From positions 18,096-37,417 of the forward strand of contig PMCH01000130.1 in assembly GCA_003154055.1 (NCBI GenBank): a stretch of DNA of 19,322 bases. Reading direction: 5' to 3'. Every line of letters starts with the position of its first letter. Position 1 is the stretch's first letter. Below, in pieces: positions 7,116-14,884 of this stretch. The notes beneath the pieces are model-generated. The model worked only from the letters and a program-made list of their open reading frames with translations, was not told the origin of the DNA and searched no databases. A program made the translations under genes and the position numbers. The DNA comes from Acidobacteriaceae bacterium (GTDB lineage Bacteria; Acidobacteriota; Terriglobia; Terriglobales; Acidobacteriaceae).

Positions 7116-7139
7116 TTCACTGCCGTCGACGGCTGTGAA
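7116..7139. promoter_or_regulatory. 24-bp near-perfect palindrome upstream of the sigma-54 activator
   Basis: TTCAC-T-GCCGTC is mirrored by GACGGC-T-GTGAA, giving 11 complementary pairs each side with one T/T mismatch. The centre GCCGTCGACGGC is perfect over 12 bp. It lies about 78 bp upstream of the start codon. It could be an autoregulatory operator or, in RNA, a stem with a small loop. No T-run follows, so it is not a standard terminator. Confidence 0.55.
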
Positions 7140-7216
7140 TGATGCCCCCGTTTCCGCTCTAGAAAGTCGCTGACCGAACGAATACCCGTGCTGCGGGATC
7201 TGGGAGATGTCTGTGT

Positions 7217-9310
7217 ATGGCAGAGAACATACCCGAACTTAGGGGACGAGACCGCTTGACCGGCCTTCGGTGTGACCTTGGGGCTGATTTACCCGCACCT
7301 GAAAGCTGCCGGTATCGGTTGATGCTTGAGATCACTGACCTTGTGGTTCGGGCTGCGAGCCTGCCGGACCTGTTCAAAGAACTCGCCCCCCGCGTGCTGG
7401 CTTTGACGAACTGCAGTTTCGTCAACTTCTCGCTTTACGATGAACGCCAGAACTGCATGCTTACCCACTATTGGAAAGGGAACCAGGAGAGCGGGGAACT
7501 CGACGCCTTTGCCGTCGACCACTGTGTCAGCGGATGGGTATGGACACACCAGGAACCGTTGACGATTGCGGACATCAATTGCGAAAACCGATTCCCTTTC
7601 TGTCTGCCAGTTCTGCGCCACCACGAGATCCGCTCCTATAGCATGCTGCCCATGACCACTCCGTTCCGCCGTTATGGAGCACTCGGGCTGGGCAAGGACG
7701 TTCCCGAGGTCCTGGACAGCCGCGACCTCGAATTCCTTTCCTGGGTTGCGCTCATGGCCGCGCTGGCCCTGGAGAATCAGGAAATCCGCCGCGCCCATGA
7801 AGAACAGCAGAGCCTGCTCGCGATCAGCCGCGGACTGAGTTCCAGCCTGGAATTGGGAAAACTGTTGCCCACCATCCTCGCGAGCCTGAGGAGCATTCCT
7901 CGCTATGAGCGGACCGTCTTGTCCCTGCTCGACGAGGAGGGCAAGAATGTCTACACCTATGGAGATGCCCTGGAATGGGAGCCTCTCCTGAACCACGGGA
8001 ACACCGTTCCGATCGAGCAATCACTGTTTTCGCCAGCCATCCAGACGCGAAAGACTGCGTTCCTCGACGCCAGCGATTTGCACGCCATGGACTCGCCCCT
8101 GGCGCGGGCGATGTGTGAAGGCGGGGTGCGGTCCGTTTGCAGTGTGCCCCTCATCGCGGGTAATCGGATCTGGGGAGCCTTGAATCCGAGCAGCATGAGC
8201 GAGAGTGCTTTCGGCCCGTCGGAGGTTGAGTATTTGCAGCAGGTGGCCAACCAGATCGCGACCGCGATTCAGAATGCGCACTCCTATCGTGAGATCGCGC
8301 AACTCAAGGATCGCCTGGCCCATGAAAAGCGCTATTTGGAGGACGAAATCGGGAGCGTGAACTTGCCCGACGAGATCGTCGGCAACAGCCTGGCTCTGAA
8401 ACGCGTGCTGGACCACGCTTCGATTGTCGCCAACACCGATTCCACCGTTCTGATCACTGGCGAAACCGGGACTGGGAAAGAGCGGGTGGCGCAGGCCATT
8501 CGCGCCATGAGCCGGCGCAAGGATCGCAGCTTCATCAAGTTGAACTGCGCCGCCATCCCCACCGGCCTGCTGGAAAGCGAGCTGTTCGGCCACGAGAAAG
8601 GGGCTTTTACCGGAGCCGTCAGCCAGAAACTGGGCCGCCTGGAACTGGCCGACCAGGGAACATTATTCCTCGACGAGATTGGGGATATTCCCCTCGAACT
8701 GCAACCCAAGCTGCTCCGGGTATTGCAGGATCATGAGTTTGAACGCCTGGGAGGGACCCGGACCATCCGGGTGGACGTGCGGTTGATCGCCGCCACCAAC
8801 CGCGATCTGATGCGCGCAGTGGAAGCAAAAGAGTTTCGCAGCGACCTGTTTTACCGCCTCCACGTGTTTCCGCTGCACATGCCGGCCCTCCGCGAACGGC
8901 GCGTGGATATTCCCCTGCTGGTGCGCCATTTCGTGGAGAAGTCGGCCGCGCGGATGCACAAACGGATTGAATTCATTCCCGACGAGGCCATCGAGGCGAT
9001 GCTCCACTGGAGCTGGCCCGGCAACATTCGGGAACTGGAAAATTTCATCGAGCGCTCGGTAATCCTGTCGCAAACCAATACGCTGCGCGTGCCGCTGGCC
9101 GAAATACGGCAGGAGTTGGCCTACTCCGGCGCGGCTCCCGACGACACTCTGCGCGGCAAGGAACGGGAGCACATCATCGAAGTTCTGCGCCAGAGCCGGG
9201 GATTACTCTCCGGACCCGCCGGCGCGGCAGCCCGCCTGGGCCTGAAACGGACCACCCTGCAATACCGAATGCAGAAGCTGGGCATCTCTCGCCTGGACTA
9301 CCTGGGCTAG
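7217..9310 (+). CDS. Sigma-54-dependent activator with two GAF domains (FhlA-like)
   Basis: The 697-residue protein has two GAF sensor domains (about 40-185 and 200-355), a short coiled linker (about 357-380), an AAA+ sigma-54 interaction domain (about 385-615) and a Fis-type helix-turn-helix (about 645-692). Key motifs are intact: Walker A GETGTGKE (415-422), the sigma-54-contacting loop GAFTGA (462-467), Walker B region LFLDEIGD (483-490) and PGNIRELEN (601-609). It should remodel sigma-54 RNA polymerase at -24/-12 promoters in response to a small ligand or redox signal sensed by GAF. There is no receiver domain, so it is not a classical two-component regulator. GGGAG lies 10 nt before ATG 7217. 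A -24/-12 promoter sits about 115 bp past its stop, before the Crp/Fnr gene, which makes that gene the likeliest target. Ligand unknown; GAF layout recalls FhlA more than NorR. Confidence 0.95.
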   Translation: MAENIPELRGRDRLTGLRCDLGADLPAPESCRYRLMLEITDLVVRAASLPDLFKELAPRVLALTNCSFVNFSLYDERQNCMLTHYWKGNQESGELDAFAVDHCVSGWVWTHQEPLTIADINCENRFPFCLPVLRHHEIRSYSMLPMTTPFRRYGALGLGKDVPEVLDSRDLEFLSWVALMAALALENQEIRRAHEEQQSLLAISRGLSSSLELGKLLPTILASLRSIPRYERTVLSLLDEEGKNVYTYGDALEWEPLLNHGNTVPIEQSLFSPAIQTRKTAFLDASDLHAMDSPLARAMCEGGVRSVCSVPLIAGNRIWGALNPSSMSESAFGPSEVEYLQQVANQIATAIQNAHSYREIAQLKDRLAHEKRYLEDEIGSVNLPDEIVGNSLALKRVLDHASIVANTDSTVLITGETGTGKERVAQAIRAMSRRKDRSFIKLNCAAIPTGLLESELFGHEKGAFTGAVSQKLGRLELADQGTLFLDEIGDIPLELQPKLLRVLQDHEFERLGGTRTIRVDVRLIAATNRDLMRAVEAKEFRSDLFYRLHVFPLHMPALRERRVDIPLLVRHFVEKSAARMHKRIEFIPDEAIEAMLHWSWPGNIRELENFIERSVILSQTNTLRVPLAEIRQELAYSGAAPDDTLRGKEREHIIEVLRQSRGLLSGPAGAAARLGLKRTTLQYRMQKLGISRLDYLG

Positions 9311-9326
9311 GGTCTGCCGAGTTTTC

Positions 9327-9349
9327 GTCGAGGCTGCCCGTGCCTCGAC
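9327..9349. promoter_or_regulatory. Inverted repeat, possible activator (enhancer) site
   Basis: GTCGAGGC and GCCTCGAC are perfect 8-bp arms around a 7-bp spacer. The centre lies about 114 bp upstream of the start predicted from the -24/-12 promoter, a normal distance for an upstream activator site. It also falls 17 bp after the activator gene's stop and might act as a terminator stem, but no T-run follows. Confidence 0.4.
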
Positions 9350-9425
9350 AACCTTCCCGCCTCCCTTCTTCGGGCCGATTGCGCTAACAGAATGCTTTCT
9401 CATCACTTAGCGATTTCTTGCCAAG

Positions 9426-9441
9426 TGGCGGCTGGGTTGCA
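9426..9441 (+). promoter_or_regulatory. Sigma-54 (-24/-12) promoter of the Crp/Fnr gene
   Basis: TGGCGGCTGGGTTGCA fits the sigma-54 consensus TGGCAYR-N4-TTGCW, with the invariant GG and GC separated by exactly 10 bp. The predicted start is near 9452, about 60 nt before the Crp/Fnr ATG. Its place directly after a sigma-54 activator gene supports it strongly. Confidence 0.65.
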
Positions 9442-9512
9442 CTGCTTCACTCAATCAAGATCGCCCAGCCAAGGTCCTTATCCCCAGAGGACGTGGCACG
9501 GCAGGACGTCCC

Positions 9513-10209
9513 ATGTCTGTCCAGCGCCGATACGCTCTCTCCGATGACTGCCTAACCTGCATCCTGAAGTGCGGTCCCGACTTCTGCAACCTGCCCCGCG
9601 ACCCGCTCGCCCGCTTAAGCGAAATGGGGCACATCAGCCTGTTTCCGGCGGACGCGGTGTTGATCGCCGAAGGCCAGGTTCCTCGCGGCGTATTTGTGAT
9701 CTGCTCGGGAAGCGCCAAGCTTTCCCTGGTCGCCCGGGACGGAAAAACTGTGATCCTGAAGATTGCTCGCGAGCGCCAGGTGATGGGATTGAGCGCGGCC
9801 CTCTCCGGTCACGGTGACCACGGTCGAGCCCAGCCAAGTCAAATTTGTCGCGCAGGAAAGCCTTCTTGCCCTGATGAATGAGAAAGGGTTGGCTCTGAGT
9901 TGCGCCCAGGCGCTTGGTCGTGAGGTGCAAAGTGCCTTCCAGGACGTTTACGAACTGCTGCTCGCTCGCAGTTCGACCGAAAAGCTAGCGCGGCTGTTGC
10001 TCTCCTGGGTGGCGCAAGACGAGGCCGGGAACTTCGATGTTCGCCTGGTCTCGGATTTTACCCACGAAGAAATGGCGCAGATGATTGGATCTTCGCGAGA
10101 AACGGTGACCCGGCTTCTCAGTGACATGAAGCGCAGGGCGCTGATTCGCATGGAAGGTTCTATCCTGATTATCCCTGACAGGATTGCCCTGCAGGCGATT
10201 GCAGCCTGA
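9513..10209 (+). pseudogene. Crp/Fnr-family transcription regulator, frameshifted
   Basis: Two overlapping frames together make one regulator of about 230 residues. The first (ATG 9513, stop at 9881) gives the sensor part: a Cys cluster CLTCILKCGPDFCNL (Cys13, 16, 20, 25) and a cNMP-type beta-roll (LIAEGQVPRGVFVICSGSAK) up to GLSAALSG. The second frame takes over at about 9805-9814 with VTVTTVEPSQVKFVAQESLL and runs to 10209, carrying the dimer helix and an Fnr-like winged helix with recognition segment SSRETVTRLLSDMKRR. Relatives have about five more residues (a G-x-P-Y-E stretch) at the join, so roughly 14 nt seem missing. The break lies at GGTCACGGTGACC (9807-9819), an inverted repeat. A GTG at 9814 could start a DNA-binding-only fragment, but has no ribosome site. 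It may be a true lesion or an assembly error. Confidence 0.85.
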
Positions 10210-10221
10210 CCTTTCCTCCCC

Positions 10222-10261
10222 GGGCGGACGCTCAGCAACTTAGGCGGCCGCCCCCTTTTTT
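10222..10261 (+). terminator. Rho-independent terminator after the Crp/Fnr gene
   Basis: GGGCGG (10222-10227) can pair with CCGCCC (10248-10253) across a 20-nt loop, followed by CC and six Ts (10256-10261). The T-run overlaps the stop codon of the convergent response regulator gene. Confidence 0.55.
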
Positions 10262-11039
10262 ACAGGTTGAACAATTCCCGTAAGCGGCGAGTCTGCGCGC
10301 GGCTGACCGGGATCTCGGTTTGCTTTTTGTCGTCCATGCGCAGCTGGTACGAGCTCTTGAACCAGGGCACTACTTCGCGGATGTGGTTGATGTTCACCAG
10401 GAATGACCGGTGGGCGCGCCAGAACAGCTTGGCATCCAGCGTCTCGTAGAGTTCTTCCAGCGTGCGGCAGTTGGACTGGCCTTCCAACCCGCTGTGGCCG
10501 CTGGTCGCGACGCTGATCACGCCATCTTCGATGGTGGCGTAACAAATGTCCTTCTGGTCGGTCAGGAATAGCCGGCCCGACGCCTTGATCAGGATCTTCG
10601 CCGTCTGCGGTTTCTGCGACTCCAGCATCCGGACCAGCGTGTCGAACTTTTCCTCCGGCCCGCCTCCGGCCTCAATTTTCGCCCGCGCCTTCTCGATCGA
10701 TTGCGCCACCCGCCTTTTATCGAACGGCTTCAGAATGTAGTCAACCGCGTTCACCTCGAACGCTTTCACTGCGTACTGGTCGAAGGCGGTGGCGAAAATA
10801 ATCTTGGGGAGCGGAACCTTGCGGTCGAGCAGCTTCTTGATCACGCCGAAACCGTCCAACCCGGGCATCTGGACATCGAGAAAAACGAGGTCGGGATTGT
10901 GCTCGCGAATCAGGCTGACGGCCTCGAGGCCGTTCTTGCCCTGCGCGACCACGTTGACGTCGCCCGCGTTCTTGAGCAGAAAGGCAAGCTCGTCGCGCGC
11001 GAGCTGTTCGTCGTCCACGATGATCGCGGAGAGGGGCAT
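10260..11039 (-). CDS. LytTR-family response regulator (LytR/AlgR type)
   Basis: The 259-residue protein has an N-terminal receiver domain (about 3-120): acidic pair Asp9-Asp10, phospho-acceptor Asp55 in LVFLDVQMPG, Thr84 in FATAF and Lys104 in ILKPF. The C-terminal LytTR DNA-binding domain (about 150-255) has FWRAHRSFLVNINHIREV and ends SRAQTRRLRELFNL. Such proteins answer a membrane histidine kinase and bind paired direct repeats. No kinase gene is in the window. Start ATG 11039 (MPLSAIIVDDE) fits the receiver fold; the frame extends upstream without family similarity, and the ribosome site is weak. A TATACT (11106-11101, minus) could be its own -10. It follows the thiolase gene in the same direction after 110 bp and is convergent with the Crp/Fnr gene. 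Confidence 0.93.
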   Translation of the reverse strand: MPLSAIIVDDEQLARDELAFLLKNAGDVNVVAQGKNGLEAVSLIREHNPDLVFLDVQMPGLDGFGVIKKLLDRKVPLPKIIFATAFDQYAVKAFEVNAVDYILKPFDKRRVAQSIEKARAKIEAGGGPEEKFDTLVRMLESQKPQTAKILIKASGRLFLTDQKDICYATIEDGVISVATSGHSGLEGQSNCRTLEELYETLDAKLFWRAHRSFLVNINHIREVVPWFKSSYQLRMDDKKQTEIPVSRAQTRRLRELFNL

Positions 11040-11149
11040 AGGGCTAGAGCCACACTGGTGATCAACGGGATTCACGGCACTGGCCGTGCCCGTCATGGTG
11101 AGTATAGTCAACCCAGCGGTTCACCCGCCAGCATCAGCGTTGGCAGCGG

Positions 11150-12334
11150 TCAGGCGGCATTTTCAATCGCCAGCGCCATGCCCATCCCGCCGCTGACACA
11201 GAGAGTCGCCAAGCCGAGGCGGGCCTTACGCTTGAGCATCTCGTGCAGCAGCGTCACGGTGATGCGCGCCCCCGTGCAGCCGATCGGATGCCCGAGTGCA
11301 ATGGCGCCCCCGTTGACGTTCAGCTTCTCCCGCTCAAAATGCAGGTCGCGGTCGCACGCCAGCACCTGGGCGGCGAAAGCCTCGTTCAACTCGACGAGAT
11401 CGAAATCCGCGAGCCTGAGGCCATGTTTCTTTTCCAGCTTGCGAATGGCTGGCACCGGCCCGATCCCCATGATTCGTGGATCCACGCCCGCCGAGGTCAC
11501 GGCGACAATGCGCGCCAGTGGTTTCAGGTTGTTTGCCTTCACGAATCCTTCACTGGCCAACACAACTGCAGCCGCGCCGTCGGTGATGCCCGAAGAATTC
11601 CCGGCTGAGATGGTGCCGGTCTTCGAAAATACCGGCGCGAGCTTGGCCATCTTCTCAATGGTCACGTCCGGGAACAGGTGTTCATCGCGCGCGAAGACGC
11701 CCTTCGTGCCTTTCTTGCCTTCCATCGTCACCGCCGCGATTTCCGCATCAAATCGTCCGCTGGATTGGGCTGCGGCAGCGCGCTGTTGTGACGTCAGCGC
11801 GAACTGGTCCTGCTCTTCACGCGAGATTTTGTATTGCTCGGCAAGCAACTCCGCAGTCTCGCCCATCACCATTTTTGCCAGCGGGCAAAAGAAGCCGTCG
11901 CGGTACATGCCATCCACCAGTTCCTGGTGGCCCAGTCGATACCCCCAGCGCGCACCGTCGAGATAGTAAGGAAGGCGCGACATGGATTCGGCGCCACCCG
12001 CCAGCACGCAGTCGAGATTTCCGACCGCAATCTCCTGAAACCCGAGGGCGATGGACTTCATCCCGGACGCACAGGCCTTGTTGATGGTGTAAGCCGGCAC
12101 TTCCTGGGGAACGCCGCTGCGGACGGAAATTTGCCGCGCCGGGTTCGGCCCGCCACCCGCCTGCCGCGCGTTGCCGAAAATCGTCTCTTCGATCTGCTGG
12201 GGCTGAACTCCGGCACGCTCCAGCGCTGCCTTTGCGGCGACCACCCCCAGATCGGCGGCAGTCTGCGAGGCCAGCGATCCGCCAAACTTACCGATGGGCG
12301 TGCGGACTGCCGAGAGGATATACACGTTGTCCAC
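11150..12334 (-). CDS. Acetyl-CoA C-acetyltransferase (thiolase)
   Basis: The 394-residue protein has all thiolase landmarks: nucleophile Cys88 in NKACASGMKSI, NGGAIALGHPIGCTGAR with His349, and the general-acid Cys379 in CVSGGMGMAL. Length equals that of biosynthetic thiolases (about 392-394). It reversibly condenses two acetyl-CoA to acetoacetyl-CoA, serving polyhydroxybutyrate, isoprenoid or ketone metabolism, or beta-oxidation; no pathway partners are adjacent to decide. The start is GTG 12334, backed by GGAGGA about 8 nt upstream. An extended -10 (TGCTAGACT) lies in the 91-bp gap shared with the divergent rlmB gene. Naming it atoB or phaA is not justified. Confidence 0.95.
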   Translation of the reverse strand: MDNVYILSAVRTPIGKFGGSLASQTAADLGVVAAKAALERAGVQPQQIEETIFGNARQAGGGPNPARQISVRSGVPQEVPAYTINKACASGMKSIALGFQEIAVGNLDCVLAGGAESMSRLPYYLDGARWGYRLGHQELVDGMYRDGFFCPLAKMVMGETAELLAEQYKISREEQDQFALTSQQRAAAAQSSGRFDAEIAAVTMEGKKGTKGVFARDEHLFPDVTIEKMAKLAPVFSKTGTISAGNSSGITDGAAAVVLASEGFVKANNLKPLARIVAVTSAGVDPRIMGIGPVPAIRKLEKKHGLRLADFDLVELNEAFAAQVLACDRDLHFEREKLNVNGGAIALGHPIGCTGARITVTLLHEMLKRKARLGLATLCVSGGMGMALAIENAA

Positions 12335-12425
12335 GGGCGTCCTCCAAACGTTTTAGTCTAGCACCGGGAGGTAATGCCGAGTCTGCCCGCGCAGCCCTCG
12401 CCTCAAGCAAGGTAAACTGATTCCA

Positions 12426-13166
12426 ATGAACGTAATTTACGGGATCAACACGGTGACCGAGGCGCTCAAGGCGCGCGGTCCTGCTTTCGAGTGGATTGGA
12501 GTTGCCAAGGAGCGGCACGACATCCGCTTGCAGCGCATCATTGAAGACTGCCGCAAGATCGGCGTTCAGGTCCGCGTTCTCCCGCGGGTGGAACTGGACC
12601 GCCTGGCGGTTAACGCCGCCCACCAGGGTGTGGTTGCCGTGACCACGGGCAAGCATTACACCGATCTCGACGATTTGGTTGCCTCCCGGCGTGGCCAACA
12701 CTCCCTCATTGTTGTGTTGGATGGCATTGAGGATCCCCACAACCTGGGGGCGATCCTGCGTACAGCCGACGCCGCCGGCGCCGATGGCATCGTGATTCCA
12801 GAGCGGCGTGCAGCCAGCGTGACCGGGGCGGTGGCGAAAGTATCGGCCGGGGCAAGCGAACACCTACCCGTCGCCAAAGTCACCAACATTTCCCGCGCCC
12901 TTGAAGAATTGAAGTCAAAAGAGATGTGGATCGTCGGCCTGGACGAGCGCGGCAAGCAAACCTACGACCAGCTCGACTACCGGATGCACTGCGCCATCGT
13001 GCTCGGCGCCGAAGGCAAGGGACTGCACGACCTGGTCAGCAAGCACTGCGATTTGCTCGTCTCCATCCCGATGCTGGGTCAAGTCCCGTCTCTGAACGTC
13101 TCGGTGGCGGCCGGCGTTGTTCTGTACGAGGTGGTGCGCCAGCGGCGTCAAGGCGCATCGAAGTAA
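12426..13166 (+). CDS. rlmB: 23S rRNA (guanosine-2'-O)-methyltransferase RlmB-like, TrmH/SpoU family
   Basis: The 246-residue protein has an N-terminal RNA-binding substrate domain (1-75, YGINTVTEAL, HQGVVAV) and a C-terminal SPOUT knot domain. Knot motifs are DPHNLGAILRTADAAGADG (103-121, catalytic Arg112), VLGAEGKGL (192-200) and IPMLGQVPSLNVSVAAGVVLYE (214-235). RlmB methylates the ribose of G2251 in the peptidyl-transferase loop of 23S rRNA; a different SpoU target is possible. ATG 12426 matches the family start; AAGG lies rather far upstream. Its stop is 2 nt before the ATG of the peptidase gene, suggesting co-transcription. Confidence 0.93.
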   Translation: MNVIYGINTVTEALKARGPAFEWIGVAKERHDIRLQRIIEDCRKIGVQVRVLPRVELDRLAVNAAHQGVVAVTTGKHYTDLDDLVASRRGQHSLIVVLDGIEDPHNLGAILRTADAAGADGIVIPERRAASVTGAVAKVSAGASEHLPVAKVTNISRALEELKSKEMWIVGLDERGKQTYDQLDYRMHCAIVLGAEGKGLHDLVSKHCDLLVSIPMLGQVPSLNVSVAAGVVLYEVVRQRRQGASK

Positions 13167-13168
13167 TC

Positions 13169-14875
13169 ATGAAGTCCCTCTGTGTCCTTTGTGTCCTCTG
13201 TGGTTTAGGTCTTTCTGCCTCCGCCCTGGACCGCGAAGCCTTCACCTTCACGAAATACGATCTGGAGGTCCGTCTCGAGCCGGAGCAGAGCCGCCTCGGC
13301 GCCCGCGGCAAGATCACGCTGCGCAACGATTCGGCCCAGCCGCAGAAGATTGCGGTCCTGCAGATTTCTTCGTCGCTCGACTGGCGGTCCATCAGAGTGG
13401 ACGGCAAATCCGTCCAGTATGTCTCCCAGCCCTACACCTCCGACATCGACCACACCGCCGCGCTGTCGGAAGCCATCGTCACCCTCCCCACCGAGGTCAA
13501 GCCGAAGGACTCTGTCGAACTCGAAATCGCCTACGAAGGTACGATTCCGCTGGACGCGACGCGGCTGACGCAGATCGGCGTGCCGGAAGATATCGCGAAG
13601 CATACAAGTTGGGACCAGATCAGCCCGTCATTCACGGCTGTGAGAGGCGTGGGATATGTCGCCTGGTATCCGATCGCCACGGAGTCGGCGGATTTTTCCG
13701 ACGGCAACAGCATGTTTCAGGTGGTGGATCGGTGGAAGGCAAGGGAATCCGCCAGTGAGTTCAACGCAAAGATCAGCATGTCTCGCGAAACCGGGGAACC
13801 GCCTCCGGTACTCGTCTGCGCGCCGGCGGGCAATAGGATAAACGAGGAAATCAGCCGGGCACAGGCGGTGACGGCTGAGTGTTCTTGGGGCAGACTCGGC
13901 GCGGTTACGCCGACATTCGTGATGGCGAACTACATAGACCAGTCAAAGCCTCCTTTCCTTCTGTTCAGCCTGCCCCGACATGAGGCGGGCGCCACCACAT
14001 ACTCGAACGCGCTCGCGCCCGCAACCAAGTTTGTAACTGACTGGTTCGGACAACCCACCGCCCAGATTGCGATCACCGACCTGGCCGATCCCCACGCGGC
14101 CCCCTTTGAGAGTGGCACCCTGCTGCTGACCTCGATGGCTGTCGAAGACTCGAAACTCGCCGAGATCAACCTGACGCACGAACTCGTGCATGCCGCCTTC
14201 TCATCTCCCCGCCCCTGGATCCACGAGGGCCTGGCCCACTTCGCCGAGGCGGTCTATCGCGAGAAGCAAAGCGGACGGCAGGCAGCGCTCCTTCTGCTGG
14301 GCATTCATCGGGCAGCGTTCCTCGGTCCAGAAAAAGATGCCGCTGCTTCAGCGCAGAAGAATTCCGGCCAGCCCCTGGCAACCACCTTCGACGAGATCTA
14401 CTACCGCAGCAAAGCCGCTTTCGTCTGGTGGATGCTGCGCGACATGGCCGGGGAGTTTGCGCTCAAACAGGCGATTCACAACTATCGTCCTGCCGACGAC
14501 AACGATCCAAAATACGTGGAGCAACTGCTCTCGGCCTCGGCCAAGCGCGACCTCGGATGGTTCTTCGACGACTGGGTCTACCACGATCGCGGCCTGCCTG
14601 ATTTTCACGTGCAATCCGTGCATCCGTGGAAGAGCGAAAAAGGCATTCAGATCGTGACCGTGACGATTGAGAACCTGGGCAACGCAGGCGCGGAGGTACC
14701 GTTCACCGTCCGTTTTGCGGGAGGTGAGATCACCCGCCGTCTCGAAATCCGCGCCAAGTCCTCCGCAACCACGCGCCTGGAAGTGCCCGGCCTTCCCACC
14801 GAGGTGCTGGTCAACGACGGCAGCGTCCCGGAAAGCGACCTGACCAACAATGTCTTCAGGGTCACGGGGCAGTAA
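13169..14875 (+). CDS. Secreted gluzincin metallopeptidase (M1/Peptidase_MA-like)
   Basis: The 568-residue protein opens with MKSLCVLCVLCGLGLSASAL, a signal peptide with a hydrophobic Cys-rich core (no clear lipobox). An N-terminal beta domain (about 22-160) resembles the M1 saddle domain. The zinc site is THELVH (336-341) followed by WIHEGLAHFAE, giving HExxH-x11-E with Glu353 as likely third ligand. That spacing is shorter than the x18 of classical M1 and fits the Peptidase_MA-like group; the exopeptidase motif GxMEN is also missing (GTLLL instead). A C-terminal beta-sandwich (about 485-568, TVTIENLGNAGAEVPFTVRF) resembles a CARDB-like domain. It should act outside the cytoplasm as a peptidase of unknown substrate. 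ATG 13169 follows the rlmB stop by 2 nt; the signal peptide supports this start. Confidence 0.85.
   Translation: MKSLCVLCVLCGLGLSASALDREAFTFTKYDLEVRLEPEQSRLGARGKITLRNDSAQPQKIAVLQISSSLDWRSIRVDGKSVQYVSQPYTSDIDHTAALSEAIVTLPTEVKPKDSVELEIAYEGTIPLDATRLTQIGVPEDIAKHTSWDQISPSFTAVRGVGYVAWYPIATESADFSDGNSMFQVVDRWKARESASEFNAKISMSRETGEPPPVLVCAPAGNRINEEISRAQAVTAECSWGRLGAVTPTFVMANYIDQSKPPFLLFSLPRHEAGATTYSNALAPATKFVTDWFGQPTAQIAITDLADPHAAPFESGTLLLTSMAVEDSKLAEINLTHELVHAAFSSPRPWIHEGLAHFAEAVYREKQSGRQAALLLLGIHRAAFLGPEKDAAASAQKNSGQPLATTFDEIYYRSKAAFVWWMLRDMAGEFALKQAIHNYRPADDNDPKYVEQLLSASAKRDLGWFFDDWVYHDRGLPDFHVQSVHPWKSEKGIQIVTVTIENLGNAGAEVPFTVRFAGGEITRRLEIRAKSSATTRLEVPGLPTEVLVNDGSVPESDLTNNVFRVTGQ
13178..13204 (+). 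repeat. Three-unit 9-nt repeat encoding the peptidase signal peptide
   Basis: CTCTGTGTC, CTTTGTGTC and CTCTGTGGT repeat with period 9, in frame, giving Leu-Cys-Val, Leu-Cys-Val, Leu-Cys-Gly. The sequence resembles the period-8 intergenic repeat at 14987-15010; both end CTCYGTGGT. Confidence 0.75.
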
Positions 14876-14884
14876 TAAACTGCC

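Larger units (their letters stand above)
6907..7216. other. Gene-free region: leader of the sigma-54 activator gene
   Basis: No gene is apparent in these 310 bp. It holds a plausible promoter (6953-6980), a bulged hairpin (TTCC-T-GGAC 6987-6995 pairing with GTCCGGAA 7003-7010), a foldable three-way junction (7015-7090), a long near-palindrome (7116-7139) and the ribosome site GGGAG (7202-7206). Together these make an unusually structured leader of about 230 nt. Confidence 0.6.

Noticed and set aside
9327..9349. Rho-independent terminator of the sigma-54 activator gene
   Set aside because: The stem is good but no T-run follows; the distance to the -24/-12 promoter fits an activator site better.
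10701..11966. Long plus-strand open frame
   Set aside because: Covers the opposite strand of both the response regulator and thiolase genes; no protein features.
12926..13168. N-terminal extension of the peptidase over rlmB
   Set aside because: The frame is open upstream only within rlmB; the signal peptide at 13169 sets the start.
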